NCBI GenBank assembly: GCA_905209765.1
Contig: CAJLUE010000015.1
Coordinates: 1-32,766, forward strand
Length of the DNA stretch: 32,766 bases
Source: an uncultured Collinsella sp.
GTDB lineage: Bacteria; Actinomycetota; Coriobacteriia; Coriobacteriales; Coriobacteriaceae
Direction of reading: 5' to 3'
The position numbers were made by a program, and so were the translations under genes. A model generated the notes under the pieces. That model was not told the origin of the DNA and did not search any database. It saw only the letters and a program-made list of their open reading frames with translations. Shown here in pieces: positions 1-9,250 of this stretch; positions within the stretch are counted from its first letter, which is position 1, and each line of letters starts with the position of its first letter.

Positions 1-2
1 CA

Positions 3-1331
3 TGGGATGTGGGTATCGAGCCGGGCATGCGCGTGCTCACGGTCAACGGCGAGCAGCTCACCGACATGATCGTGTGGCTCTGGGAGGCAGACGACGACAC
101 CGTCGAGCTGGAGGTATTCGACCCGCGCGACGGCACCGTCACCCCCGTCGAGCTCGACCGCTTCCCGGGCGAGGACTGGGGTTTGGAGTTCGATGGCCCC
201 ATCTTCGACGGCATGCGTACCTGCGTAAACGCCTGCGTGTTCTGCTTTATGACCATGTTGCCCAAGGGCGGCCGCTCCACGCTCTATATTCGCGACGACG
301 ACTACCGCCTGAGCTTTTTGCAGGGCAACTTCGTCACGCTCACGAACCTCACCGACGAGGACGTGCAAAACGTCATCCAACGCAACATGAGCCCTATGAA
401 CGTGTCGGTCCATGCCGTGAGCCCCGACGTCCGCCGTCGTATGATGGGCCGCAACGCCCAACGCGGCATGGACGTACTCGAGGCCATCATGGCCGCCGGC
501 ATCGAGATTCACGCGCAGATCGTGTTGTGCCCCGGCATGAACGACGGCGAGGAGCTAGAAAAGACCCTACGCTTTTGCGAGGAGCACGAGCAGATTACGA
601 GCCTGGGCATCGTGCCGCTGGGCTTTACCAAGCACCAGAATCGCTTTACCTGGTCATACAGCGACAAGCCCGAGCTGGCGCGCGAGACCATTGCCATGAT
701 CCGTCCCTACCAGGATCGTGCCTACGAACGCTTTGGCCGCCACACCTTCCAGATGAGTGACGAGTTCTACCTGGACGCCGGCATCGATCCTCCCGAGGCG
801 GATTTTTACGACGGCTACCCGCAGTACTACGACGGCATCGGCATGATTCGCTCGTATCTGGACGAGACCGATGACGTGCTTGCCGCCGACGCGGAGCGTC
901 TGGCCCGCGTCCGCGAGGCAATCGCCGGGCGCAGCCAGCGCCTCCTGTGCCTCTCCGGCGCCAGCGCGCGCGACACCGTGGCGCGCTTTGTGGAGTCGCC
1001 GAATGGCCTCGACGGCACCGTCACGGCCATCAAAAACCGCTACTTTGGCGGCAACGTGGACGTGACCGGTCTCATCGTCGCCTGCGACATTCTGGAGCAG
1101 CTGCCGCAGGACCTCTCGGGGGTTATGCTCTTTGTGCCTAAGCTCATGTTCAACGCTGACGGCATGACGCTTGACGAGTATCATCGTGACGATTTACTCG
1201 CAAGCCTTACCAGTCGCGGCGCCGAGGTTCATGTGGTGTCGACCATGCCGCATGAGCTGCTCGATACCCTGGAGCATATCCTTGGCATTGTGCCTGCCGA
1301 CTCTACTAATTCCACTGACCCTACCCATTAA
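3..1331 (+). CDS. PDZ / radical-SAM DUF512 family protein (5' truncated)
   Basis: The reading frame is open to the left edge and the first visible codons already lie inside a PDZ-like segment (GIEPGMRVLTVNG), so the true start is outside the window. Numbering from the GTG at base 9, Cys72, Cys76 and Cys79 form the CX3CX2C cluster that binds a radical-SAM 4Fe-4S centre. It is followed by the family signatures LPKGG, DDDYRLSFLQGNF and TLTNL, and DUF512 makes up the C-terminal half. The molecular role of this family is not settled. It ends 10 nt before der, and I recall the same DUF512-der pairing in Clostridia, which hints at a ribosome or translation role. That role is inference; family membership is confident. 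Confidence 0.9.
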   Translation, partial: WDVGIEPGMRVLTVNGEQLTDMIVWLWEADDDTVELEVFDPRDGTVTPVELDRFPGEDWGLEFDGPIFDGMRTCVNACVFCFMTMLPKGGRSTLYIRDDDYRLSFLQGNFVTLTNLTDEDVQNVIQRNMSPMNVSVHAVSPDVRRRMMGRNAQRGMDVLEAIMAAGIEIHAQIVLCPGMNDGEELEKTLRFCEEHEQITSLGIVPLGFTKHQNRFTWSYSDKPELARETIAMIRPYQDRAYERFGRHTFQMSDEFYLDAGIDPPEADFYDGYPQYYDGIGMIRSYLDETDDVLAADAERLARVREAIAGRSQRLLCLSGASARDTVARFVESPNGLDGTVTAIKNRYFGGNVDVTGLIVACDILEQLPQDLSGVMLFVPKLMFNADGMTLDEYHRDDLLASLTSRGAEVHVVSTMPHELLDTLEHILGIVPADSTNSTDPTH

Positions 1332-1341
1332 AGGAGTGCAG

Positions 1342-2676
1342 ATGAAACCTATCGTCGCCGTCGTCGGACGCCCTAACGTGGGCAAGTCCACGCTCGTTAA
1401 CCGCCTGGCCCAGACCTCGGACGCCATCGTCCATGAGTCCCGCGGCGTCACGCGCGACCGCTCATACCACACGGCCGATTGGAACGGCCGTGAGTTCACC
1501 ATCGTCGACACAGGCGGCATCGAGCCGCTTAAGAGTGATGACGTCTTTGCCACGTCCATCCGTGACCAGGCCCTCGCCGCCGCCGAGGAAGCCGCCGTCA
1601 TCCTGTTTGTGGTTGATGGCCGCACCGGTGTCACCGAGGAGGACGAATCGGTCGCCCGCATGCTCAAACGCTGCGACAAGCCGGTCTTTCTGCTGGTGAA
1701 CAAGCTCGATAACCCCGATCGCGAAAACGACAGCATCTGGGAGTTCTATTCGCTCGGCATCGGTGAGCCCACGCCGCTCTCGGCCCTGCATGGCCATGGC
1801 ACGGGCGACCTGCTCGACGATATCGTTGCCCTGCTTCCGGAGGAAGAGGACGAGGTCGCCGATGAGTTCCCCGACGCGCTGAACGTCGCCATCATCGGCC
1901 GCCCCAATGCCGGTAAGTCGTCGCTGTTCAACCGCATCCTGGGCGCCGACCGCTCTATCGTGTCCAACATCGCCGGCACGACGCGCGACGCCATCGATAC
2001 CGTCGTGGAGCGCAACGGCAAGCACTACCGCATGGTCGACACGGCGGGCATTCGCAAGAAGAGCACCGTGTACGAGAACATCGAGTACTACTCCATGGTT
2101 CGCGGCCTGCGCGCCATCGAACGCGCCGACGTGGCGCTGCTCGTCGTCGACGCCTCCGTGGGCGTTACCGAGCAGGACCAGAAGGTCATGGGCTTGGCCA
2201 TCGAGCGCGGCTGCGCCATCGTGGTGCTGCTCAACAAGTGGGACCTGCTCGACGACGATCGCAAACGCGAGGCCTGCATGGAGACCATCGACCGCCGTCT
2301 GGGCGTCATGGCTCCCTGGGCCCAGTACCTGCGCATCTCGGCCCTGACCGGCCGCAGCGTCGAGAAGATCTGGGCAATGGTCGACGCCGCCGAAAAGACG
2401 CGCTCGCAAAAGATCAGCACCTCGCGCCTCAACACGTTCCTCACCGACCTGCGCGAGTTCGGCCACACCGTGGTGGACGGCAAGCGCCGCCTGCGCATGC
2501 ACTACGTGACCCAGACGGGCGTCAACCCGCCGACGTTCACGTTCTTCGTCAACCACAGCGACTTGGTCAACGACACCTACCAGCGCTACGTCGAGAACCG
2601 CATGCGTTCGACCTTCGATTTTGCCGGCACGCCCATTCGACTCTTCTTTAGGAAGAAGGAGCAAAAGGATGCATAA
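1342..2676 (+). CDS. der: Ribosome biogenesis GTPase Der (EngA)
   Basis: This 444-residue double GTPase acts in maturation of the 50S ribosomal subunit. Two complete G domains are visible. The first has GRPNVGKS at 9-16, DTGG at 56-59 and NKLD at 120-123. The second has GRPNAGKS at 186-193, DTAG at 233-236 and NKWD at 298-301. A KH-like domain follows and the protein ends in a basic tail, as is usual. The frame is open further upstream, but ATG 1342 is preceded by the Shine-Dalgarno sequence AAAGGAG at a good distance and gives the normal N-terminus (KPIVAVVGRPN). The gene overlaps plsY by 8 nt, so the two are probably translationally coupled. Confidence 0.98.
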   Translation: MKPIVAVVGRPNVGKSTLVNRLAQTSDAIVHESRGVTRDRSYHTADWNGREFTIVDTGGIEPLKSDDVFATSIRDQALAAAEEAAVILFVVDGRTGVTEEDESVARMLKRCDKPVFLLVNKLDNPDRENDSIWEFYSLGIGEPTPLSALHGHGTGDLLDDIVALLPEEEDEVADEFPDALNVAIIGRPNAGKSSLFNRILGADRSIVSNIAGTTRDAIDTVVERNGKHYRMVDTAGIRKKSTVYENIEYYSMVRGLRAIERADVALLVVDASVGVTEQDQKVMGLAIERGCAIVVLLNKWDLLDDDRKREACMETIDRRLGVMAPWAQYLRISALTGRSVEKIWAMVDAAEKTRSQKISTSRLNTFLTDLREFGHTVVDGKRRLRMHYVTQTGVNPPTFTFFVNHSDLVNDTYQRYVENRMRSTFDFAGTPIRLFFRKKEQKDA

Positions 2677-3352
2677 TCCGATTCTGCTGACCGCCATCTG
2701 CGCCGTGGTCTCGTTCTTTATCGGGGCGATTCCGTTTGGCCTTATCCTGGGCCGCGTGTTCAACCACACCGACATTCGCAAGGCAGGCTCCGGCAACATC
2801 GGCACCACCAACGCGCTGCGCGTGGCCGGCCCCAAGGTCGCGGCGCTCACGCTGCTGCTCGACTGCCTGAAGGGCGCCATCTGCGTCCTTATCTCCCGTC
2901 CGCTCATCGCGAGCATGGGCTATGGCTTCCCCGTGAGCATCATGGCTCCCGGTGCCGCCGGCGACTGGATGCTCGGCGTCATCTGCCTGGCAGCCGTGTG
3001 GGGCCATATCTTCTCGCCCTATCTCAACTTCCACGGCGGCAAGGGTATCGCAGTTGGTCTGGGTGTCATCCTCGCCTGGTACTGGCCCATTGGACTTTCG
3101 CTGCTGGGCATGTTTATCGTGGCCGTCGCCATCACCAAGTACGTGTCGGTGGGCTCGCTTGCCGCCGCCATCGGTCTTCCTATCGCCGCTTGCGCGGTCT
3201 TTCCGTACAGCAGCTTGGGCCTCAAGTTTTGCATGGCGATGATCGGCATCACCGTGGTGTGGGCCCATCGCTCGAATATCCAAAAGCTCATGGCCGGTAA
3301 GGAGTCCAAGCTCTCGTTTACCAAGCGCGTCACCGAACCCGACGATAAGTAG
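2669..3352 (+). CDS. plsY: Glycerol-3-phosphate acyltransferase PlsY
   Basis: A 227-residue integral membrane enzyme that transfers the acyl group of acyl-phosphate to sn-glycerol-3-phosphate, giving lysophosphatidic acid, the first step of phospholipid synthesis. The PlsY motifs are present: GSGNIGTTN at 40-48, GGKG at 123-126 followed by IAVGLG, and HRSNIQKLMAGKE near the C-terminus. Several hydrophobic helices separate them. ATG 2669 is chosen over the upstream in-frame start because GGAAGAAGGA lies just before it and the family N-terminus is short. The next gene, gpsA, makes its substrate, so the two form a functional pair. Confidence 0.96.
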   Translation: MHNPILLTAICAVVSFFIGAIPFGLILGRVFNHTDIRKAGSGNIGTTNALRVAGPKVAALTLLLDCLKGAICVLISRPLIASMGYGFPVSIMAPGAAGDWMLGVICLAAVWGHIFSPYLNFHGGKGIAVGLGVILAWYWPIGLSLLGMFIVAVAITKYVSVGSLAAAIGLPIAACAVFPYSSLGLKFCMAMIGITVVWAHRSNIQKLMAGKESKLSFTKRVTEPDDK

Positions 3353-3361
3353 GAGAGAGTC

Positions 3362-4369
3362 ATGAATGTTACGCTGATTGGCTCCGGCTCCTGGGGAACC
3401 GCCGTCGCCGGCCTTGCCGCCGCGCGAGCCGAGCGCGTGACCATGTGGGCCCATAGCGAGCAGACGGCCGCCGGCATCAACGGCGAGCACCGTAATCCCC
3501 GCTATCTGGTGGACTACGTGCTGCCGGAAAACGTTGTCGCCACGACGGACTTGGCTCAGGCGCTCGACGGCGCGGAGGCCATCATCTTTGCCGTGCCTTC
3601 GACGCACCTGCGCGATGTCTGCCACCAGGCGGCGCCATTCATCGCGGACGAGACGCCGGTTCTGTGCCTCACCAAGGGCATCGAGCCCGAGTCCGGCCTG
3701 CTCATGAGCGAGGTCATCGCCAGCGAGATCGGCAACGAGGCGCGCGTGGCGGCACTCTCGGGCCCCAACCATGCCGAGGAGATCTGCCGCGGCGGGCTTT
3801 CGGCCGCCGTCATCGCCAGTGAAGACCAGCAAGTGGGGGAGACCTTTAAGGAGCTGCTGCTTTCCACGGCCTTCCGCATTTACCTGTCGCAGGACATGAC
3901 GGGCGTCGAGGTCTGCGGCGCCATGAAAAACGTCATCGCTATCGTGTGCGGCATCTCTGCCGGTTCCGGTGCGGGCGATAACACGCTTGCCCTTATCATG
4001 ACGCGCGGCCTGGCCGAGATCAGCCGCCTGGTGCACGCCCGTGGCGGTCAGGCCATGACCTGCATGGGGCTTGCCGGCATGGGCGACCTTATCGCTACCT
4101 GCACCTCCGAGCATTCGCGCAACCGCACCTTTGGCTACGAGTTCGCTCACGGCGTGTCGCTCGACGAGTACCAGGCCCGCACGCATATGGTGGTCGAAGG
4201 TGCCGTCGCGGCCCGCAGCGTCAGCGAGCTCGCCCGTTCACTGGGCGTAGACATTCCGCTCACCTTTGCCGTGGAGCAAACGCTCTACAACGGTGTTACT
4301 TTGGATAGGGCGCTCGAGATTCTCACCGACCGCGTCCCCTCTCAAGAGTTCTACGGACTCGCCGACTAG
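3362..4369 (+). CDS. gpsA: Glycerol-3-phosphate dehydrogenase [NAD(P)+]
   Basis: This 335-residue cytosolic enzyme reduces dihydroxyacetone phosphate to sn-glycerol-3-phosphate, the backbone used by PlsY. The Rossmann motif GSGSWG is at 7-12. TKGIE (Lys105), LSGPNHAEE and GAMKNVIAI follow, with the expected catalytic lysine at 189. Length is normal for the family. The start is set by TAGGAGAGAG overlapping the plsY stop codon, with a 9-nt intergenic gap. Nothing in the sequence looks unusual. Confidence 0.98.
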   Translation: MNVTLIGSGSWGTAVAGLAAARAERVTMWAHSEQTAAGINGEHRNPRYLVDYVLPENVVATTDLAQALDGAEAIIFAVPSTHLRDVCHQAAPFIADETPVLCLTKGIEPESGLLMSEVIASEIGNEARVAALSGPNHAEEICRGGLSAAVIASEDQQVGETFKELLLSTAFRIYLSQDMTGVEVCGAMKNVIAIVCGISAGSGAGDNTLALIMTRGLAEISRLVHARGGQAMTCMGLAGMGDLIATCTSEHSRNRTFGYEFAHGVSLDEYQARTHMVVEGAVAARSVSELARSLGVDIPLTFAVEQTLYNGVTLDRALEILTDRVPSQEFYGLAD

Positions 4370-4387
4370 CGCAGAAAGGCTACTACT

Positions 4388-5059
4388 ATGGGTTCCATCA
4401 AAATCGCTCCATCCGTCCTTTCGGCCGACATGGCCAACCTCAAGGGCGAGCTCGACAAGATCGCCGGTGCCGACTACGTACACTTCGACGTCATGGACGG
4501 TCACTTTACCAGCAACCTGACCTTTGGTGTTGACATCCTTAAGGCTGTCAAGCGCTCCACCGATGTGCCGGTCGACGCGCACCTGATGGTATCGAACCCC
4601 GACGAGACGGTCGATTGGTACGCCGACGCCGGTGCCGACATGATCACCGTGCACTACGAGGCTTCCACGCACCTGCACCGCACGCTCACGCACCTGCAGC
4701 AGCGCGGCGTCAAAGCCGGCGTGGTGCTCAACCCCGCCACTCCCGTGTGCGTACTCGAGAGCATTATCGATGTCGTCGATATGGTGCTGCTGATGAGCGT
4801 GAACCCTGGCTTTGGAGGCCAGGGCTTTATCCCCGGTACCATCGCCAAACTTCACGAGCTTACGGCCATGTGCGAGCGCCACGGCGTGTCGCCCCTGATC
4901 GAGGTCGATGGCGGTATCTCCTCCATGAATATCGCCGAGGTCGTCAAGGCCGGCGCCAACGTACTCGTAGCCGGCTCCGCCGTATTTAAGTCCGAAGATC
5001 CCGCCGCCGAGGTTGCGCTGCTGCAGAAGCTGGGCAACGAGGCCGCACAGGAGGCATAA
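4388..5059 (+). CDS. rpe: Ribulose-phosphate 3-epimerase
   Basis: A 223-residue TIM-barrel enzyme that interconverts ribulose-5-phosphate and xylulose-5-phosphate in the pentose phosphate pathway. Metal and catalytic residues sit in the expected places: Ser9 in IAPSVLSAD, His32 and Asp34 in VHFDVMDG, His65 in DAHLMVSNP and Asp174 in IEVDGGIS. The phosphate-binding MSVNPGFGGQ loop is also present. It lies 18 nt after gpsA and 6 nt before the desulfurase gene, inside the same run of plus-strand genes. Confidence 0.97.
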   Translation: MGSIKIAPSVLSADMANLKGELDKIAGADYVHFDVMDGHFTSNLTFGVDILKAVKRSTDVPVDAHLMVSNPDETVDWYADAGADMITVHYEASTHLHRTLTHLQQRGVKAGVVLNPATPVCVLESIIDVVDMVLLMSVNPGFGGQGFIPGTIAKLHELTAMCERHGVSPLIEVDGGISSMNIAEVVKAGANVLVAGSAVFKSEDPAAEVALLQKLGNEAAQEA

Positions 5060-5065
5060 ACCCTT

Positions 5066-6244
5066 ATGACCGCAGGTCAAAACCGCATACCCGTGAATCT
5101 TGACTATGCCGCCTCGACGCCCATGCGCGCCGAGGCGCTCCTTGCGCAGCGCGAGTACGACGACAGCGAGCTTGCCGGCGTCAACCCCAACTCGCTGCAC
5201 TCGCTTGGCCGCAAAGCCGCCGCACGCCTGGAAGTCGCCCGTCGCGACATCGCCCGCAGCTTTGGCGCACGCGTTCGCCCGTCCGAGATCATCCTTACCA
5301 ACGGCGGCACCGAGGCCAACCAGCTGGCGCTGCTCGGTCTTGCCGAGGGCACTCGTCAGCGCGATCGCAAGCGCGATCGTGTAATCGTTTCGGCCATCGA
5401 GCACGATTCGATTCTGGACAACCTGCCGCTGCTGCGTGCTGCCGGCTTTACCGTCGACCTGGTGCAGCCCTGCCGTGCGGGCTACATTGAGCCTGCCACG
5501 CTTGTCGAGCTGCTCGACGATGACGTGGCGCTCGTGAGCATTATGGTCGCCAACAACGAGACCGGCGTGGTGCAGCCCATCTGCGAGCTGGCCGCCGCCG
5601 CTCATACCGTGGGCGCCCTGTTCCACACCGATGCCATCCAGGGCTATTTGCATATTCCGCTCGATGTCACCGAGCTGGGCGTCGATGCTATGACCGTTGC
5701 CGCGCACAAGATCGGCGGCCCTGTGGCGTCCGGCGCGCTCTACCTTAAGAACCGCACGCCGCTGCGTCCGCGCATCTTTGGCGGTGGACAGGAAGCCGGC
5801 CGTCGCGCCGGTACGCAGGATCTGCGCACGCAGCTGGCTTTTGCCGCTGCCGCCCGCACGCTGGCGCCCCACGTGGCCCAGGAGCGCGCGACGCTGCAGG
5901 CCCTGTCCGATAAGCTCTACGCAACGCTTACGGCCCATCCTCGCATTCACGCCACGATGGGCGACTACGCGCAGGCCGATCGTCTACCGGGTATGGTTTC
6001 GATCTACGTCGACGGTATGGACTCCGAGGAGCTCATCATCAAGCTCGATGCCGCCGGCTTTGAAGTGTCGGCTGGCTCGGCTTGCTCGAGCGGCAGCATG
6101 GACCCGAGCCACGTGCTCAGCGCCATGGGCATTGGTCGCGAGCAGGCGCTGGGCGCACTGCGCATCTCCTTCGATGACCGCGTGAACCCGGCCGACCTGG
6201 ATGAGTTCGCCCAGACGCTGCTCTCGATCGTAGGCGCCGCATGA
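5066..6244 (+). CDS. Cysteine desulfurase (NifS/IscS type)
   Basis: A 392-residue PLP enzyme that removes sulfur from cysteine for Fe-S cluster assembly or tRNA thiolation. The PLP-binding lysine is Lys215 in AAHKIGG. His113 (IEHDS) and His188 (HTDAIQG) surround the cofactor. The persulfide-forming cysteine is Cys340 in SAGSACSSGS, followed by the typical DPSHVL. No iscU or mnmA is adjacent, so the sulfur acceptor cannot be named from context. The last 4 nt overlap the start of the Nif3-family gene (ATGA), implying translational coupling. Confidence 0.95.
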   Translation: MTAGQNRIPVNLDYAASTPMRAEALLAQREYDDSELAGVNPNSLHSLGRKAAARLEVARRDIARSFGARVRPSEIILTNGGTEANQLALLGLAEGTRQRDRKRDRVIVSAIEHDSILDNLPLLRAAGFTVDLVQPCRAGYIEPATLVELLDDDVALVSIMVANNETGVVQPICELAAAAHTVGALFHTDAIQGYLHIPLDVTELGVDAMTVAAHKIGGPVASGALYLKNRTPLRPRIFGGGQEAGRRAGTQDLRTQLAFAAAARTLAPHVAQERATLQALSDKLYATLTAHPRIHATMGDYAQADRLPGMVSIYVDGMDSEELIIKLDAAGFEVSAGSACSSGSMDPSHVLSAMGIGREQALGALRISFDDRVNPADLDEFAQTLLSIVGAA

Positions 6245-7050
6245 TCGTCTCCGAGCTAGAACGTGCGCTGCTGGCGCGCTACCCCAAGGCGGACGCCGAG
6301 GGCTGGGATCATGTTGGGCTATCTGTGGGAGATCCCTCTGCCGAGATCCGCGGTGTTGCCTGCGCGCTCGACGCGACCGAGGCAAACGTACGCCGCGCTC
6401 TCGAGGCCGGTGCCAACGTGCTGCTGACGCATCATCCCATCTATATCAAGGCACCCGAGGCCTTTTGTCCGGCCGATTCCGCGCGTCCCCAGTGCAGCGC
6501 TGCGCTGTACGAGGCGGCTCGTTGCGGCGTGAACATCATCTCGCTTCACACCAACCTGGACCGCTCGCACGAAGCGCGCGTTCGCCTGAGTGAGTTGCTG
6601 GGCGTTGAGCCCATGAGCTCGCTGGAGCATGTGGACGAGCCTGAGCTCACCGGTCTGGGGGCACTCGCGACCCTCCATGACGCCTGCAACCTGCACGACC
6701 TTGCCGCCCGTGCCGCCACGGCCTTTGGAAGCGACCCGCGCGTGTGGGGCGATGCCGAGCGACCGTGCCGCACCGTCGCCATTCTGGGCGGCTCCCTCGG
6801 CGACTTTGGTGAGCTTGCCATCGCCGCCGGTGCGGATGTCATCGTGACCGGAGAAGCCGGGTACCACGTGGCACAGGACCTTGCTCTGCGCGGTCTGGGC
6901 GTCATCCTGCTCGGCCACGACCGCTCCGAGGAGCCGTTCGTGGATATCTTGATGAACTCTGCGGTTGACGCCGGGGTTGACCCCCGTCATGCGATTAAAA
7001 TACTGAACCCTTGCCAATGGTGGACTGTGACAAAAGGAGAGAACTTATGA
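6241..7050 (+). CDS. Nif3-like dinuclear metal centre hexameric protein
   Basis: A 269-residue member of the Nif3 / YqfO family, often annotated as GTP cyclohydrolase 1 type 2. The physiological role is uncertain. The two-metal site is recognisable: His64-His65 in LLTHHPIY, His103 and Asp107 in SLHTNLDRS, and His225 with Glu229 in LGHDRSEE. WDHVGL at 22-27 replaces the usual WDNVGL. There is no long central insertion as in some Firmicute homologues. It overlaps the desulfurase by 4 nt and the zinc-ribbon gene by 4 nt. Joint occurrence of Nif3 and zinc-ribbon genes is common in actinobacteria, from general knowledge. Confidence 0.93.
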   Translation: MIVSELERALLARYPKADAEGWDHVGLSVGDPSAEIRGVACALDATEANVRRALEAGANVLLTHHPIYIKAPEAFCPADSARPQCSAALYEAARCGVNIISLHTNLDRSHEARVRLSELLGVEPMSSLEHVDEPELTGLGALATLHDACNLHDLAARAATAFGSDPRVWGDAERPCRTVAILGGSLGDFGELAIAAGADVIVTGEAGYHVAQDLALRGLGVILLGHDRSEEPFVDILMNSAVDAGVDPRHAIKILNPCQWWTVTKGENL

Positions 7051-7766
7051 GCGCCGGCGCTACGCTACTCAAGCTGCAACAGATCGATTTGGAGCTCGCC
7101 CGCAACAAGAGCGAACTTGCCAATATGCCGGAGCTCAAGGAGCTCGCCTCAAAGCGCAAAACCTACGTTAAGCTTAAGTCGGAGATGACCAAGCTCTATG
7201 CTCAGCGCAAGGACCTGGACATTGAGCTGGACGATCTCAACACCACCGAGATCCAGACCAACAACGCCATCGAGGCAGCCAAGAAGCGTCACGTCGACGG
7301 CTCTGACTACCGCGAGGTCCAGGATTTGGAAAACGAGCTCGCCACCCTGGCCAAGCGTCTGGACAAGATCGAGCACACCCGCAAGGATGTCGTCGTCGCT
7401 CATAAGGAAGCGATCGATCGCGAGGCTCGTGCGCAGGCCATCATCGCCAAGTTCGAGGAGGGCGTAAAGGCCGACACCAAGGCCGCCCGTGCCAAGGCTA
7501 CCGATCTGCAGGCTCAGATCGATGCCGCCACCAAGGAGCGCACCGCGCTTGCCGCCACGCTGCCGACTGACGTACTCACCGATTACGAGCGCCTGCTCAA
7601 GCAGTTCCGCGGCCTGGCCGTCGAGACCATCAAGGGCAACATCCCCACGGTCTGCCACACCGCGCTGCAGGCGTCGTCCATGAGCGACCTCAACCACGAC
7701 GGTAGCGAGGTTACGCACTGCCCGTACTGCCACCGCCTGCTCGTGCTCCCCAGCAAGGAAGCTTAA
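7047..7766 (+). CDS. Coiled-coil protein with C-terminal zinc ribbon (CT398/DUF164-like)
   Basis: A 239-residue protein. Residues 1-190 are almost entirely charged coiled coil (for example KSEMTKLYAQRKDLDIELDD), followed by a small C-terminal metal-ribbon region. The family normally has two CXXC knuckles. Here only the second is intact (CPYC, Cys225 and Cys228). The first is reduced to Cys203-His204, and His229 follows the second. Metal binding may therefore use Cys/His ligands or be weakened. ATG 7047 has AAAAGGAGAG upstream and overlaps the Nif3 stop by 4 nt; the in-frame start 36 nt earlier lacks such a site. Cellular function is unknown. Confidence 0.88.
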   Translation: MSAGATLLKLQQIDLELARNKSELANMPELKELASKRKTYVKLKSEMTKLYAQRKDLDIELDDLNTTEIQTNNAIEAAKKRHVDGSDYREVQDLENELATLAKRLDKIEHTRKDVVVAHKEAIDREARAQAIIAKFEEGVKADTKAARAKATDLQAQIDAATKERTALAATLPTDVLTDYERLLKQFRGLAVETIKGNIPTVCHTALQASSMSDLNHDGSEVTHCPYCHRLLVLPSKEA

Positions 7767-7769
7767 ACG

Positions 7770-8981
7770 ATGGCGGCACCCAACAATTCAATGCAACTTG
7801 AGGGAAAAACGATCCTGCTGGGCATCACCGGCGGGATCGCCGCCTATAAGTCGTGCAATATCGTGCGCCTGCTGCAAAAGCGCGGCGCCCACGTCAAGGT
7901 CGTCATGAGCGAGCATGCCACCGAGTTTGTGGGCCCGCTCACCTTCCGCGCGCTCACCAATGAGCCGGTCGCGGTAGGTCTGTTTGATGACCCCTCCGAC
8001 CCCATCCACCACATTTCGCTCGCGCAGGAGCCCGACTTGGTGGTCGTGGCGCCCGCGACGGCCAACATCATCGCCAAGATGGCCAACGGCATCGCCGACG
8101 ATCTCATCTCCACAACGCTACTCGCCACGCCGCGCCCCATTGTGATCGCGCCGGCCATGAACAATGGCATGTGGAAGGCGCCGGCCACGCAGGCCAATAT
8201 GGTCACGCTGCGCGACCGCGGGGTGCACATGGTGGGTCCGGGTAGCGGATACCTTGCCTGCGGCGATGTGGACACGGGACGCATGAGCGAACCCGAGGAC
8301 ATCGTCGAGGCCGTCTGCGAAGTGCTCAATCCCCTGCCGCAAGACCTGGCGGGCCAGCGCATTGTCATCACTGCCGGCCCCACGCATGAGCCGATCGATC
8401 CGGTGCGCTTTATCGGCAACCGGTCTTCGGGCAAGATGGGCATCGCACTGGCAGGGGAGGCCGTACGCCGCGGCGCTGCGGTCACGCTCGTGTTGGGGCC
8501 GACGTCACTCGACGTGGGTCGCGGCGTGGAGTGCGTACGCGTGCAGACCGCCGCAGAGATGCTGCAGGCGGCGCTAGGTGCCTTTCAGACGGCCGATGCG
8601 GCCATTTGTGCGGCGGCTGTCGCCGACTACACCCCCGTATCCCCTGCGGACCACAAGCTCAAAAAGGCCAACGAGCGCTTGGATCGCATCGAACTGATCG
8701 AGACGGTGGATATCTTGGCCGAGCTTTCGCGCCAAAAGGGAGAGCGCCGTGTAATCGGATTTGCAGCCGAGACCGATAACGTCGTGGAGTACGCTAAGCG
8801 CAAACTTGCCCGCAAGGGCTGCGATGCGATCATCGCCAACGATGTCTCGCGCGCCGATTCGGGCTTTGGAACAGACACCAACAAGGCCTGGATTGTGAGC
8901 ACAGCGGGTACACAGGAACTTCCCGTACTAACAAAACCCCAGCTCGCAGATACAATTTTAGACTTGCTCAAAAATAATTAA
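7770..8981 (+). CDS. coaBC: Bifunctional phosphopantothenoylcysteine decarboxylase / synthase
   Basis: A 403-residue fusion enzyme of coenzyme A synthesis. The CoaC half binds FMN (GITGGIAAYK) and carries His81 in HHISLA, PAMN (Asn131) and the active cysteine Cys164 in GYLACGDVDTGRM. The CoaB half starts near residue 195 with ITAGPTHEPIDPVRFIGNRS and ends with the synthase region. Met8 is another possible start, but ATG 7770 lies only 3 nt after the previous stop, which suits coupled translation. It is the last gene of the run; a tRNA promoter lies directly behind its stop codon. Confidence 0.97.
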   Translation: MAAPNNSMQLEGKTILLGITGGIAAYKSCNIVRLLQKRGAHVKVVMSEHATEFVGPLTFRALTNEPVAVGLFDDPSDPIHHISLAQEPDLVVVAPATANIIAKMANGIADDLISTTLLATPRPIVIAPAMNNGMWKAPATQANMVTLRDRGVHMVGPGSGYLACGDVDTGRMSEPEDIVEAVCEVLNPLPQDLAGQRIVITAGPTHEPIDPVRFIGNRSSGKMGIALAGEAVRRGAAVTLVLGPTSLDVGRGVECVRVQTAAEMLQAALGAFQTADAAICAAAVADYTPVSPADHKLKKANERLDRIELIETVDILAELSRQKGERRVIGFAAETDNVVEYAKRKLARKGCDAIIANDVSRADSGFGTDTNKAWIVSTAGTQELPVLTKPQLADTILDLLKNN

Positions 8982-8989
8982 AAAAGTTC

Positions 8990-9019
8990 TTGCACAAGTC
9001 CAAAGTTTCGGGTTAATAT
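8990..9019 (+). promoter_or_regulatory. Promoter of tRNA-Pro
   Basis: TTGCAC at 8990-8995 and TAATAT at 9014-9019 are separated by 18 bp, close to the sigma-70 consensus. The predicted transcript begins near 9026, about 36 nt before the tRNA. The AT-rich stretch behind the coaBC stop codon could help as an UP-like element. Confidence 0.75.
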
Positions 9020-9061
9020 ACTCCCTGTTGCGAGCAAGAGCAGAGCAACAAACAAAAGCTT

Positions 9062-9138
<77 letters not shown>

Positions 9139-9148
9139 GAAGTTTACA

Positions 9149-9177
9149 GGTCAGGCACCTTGTGCCTGACCTTTTTT
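9149..9177 (+). terminator. Rho-independent terminator of tRNA-Pro
   Basis: A perfect 10-bp stem (GGTCAGGCAC / GTGCCTGACC) with a 3-nt loop is followed at once by six T residues. It lies 10 nt after the CCA end. Confidence 0.95.
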
Positions 9178-9250
9178 GTTAAGAATCAACAGATTAAGCA
9201 ACGAAGAATCAACGGCTTTCTTGATCGATACTTTCGCTCAACAAATACTT

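Noticed and set aside
1462..2916. Minus-strand open frame of 484 codons opposite der
   Set aside because: It is antisense to a clear two-domain GTPase gene and has no domain or ribosome site.
2648..5950. Long minus-strand open frames (2648-4186 and 4238-5950) opposite plsY, gpsA, rpe and the desulfurase
   Set aside because: They cross several well-supported genes on the other strand and have the Arg/His/Gly-rich composition of antisense frames in GC-rich DNA.
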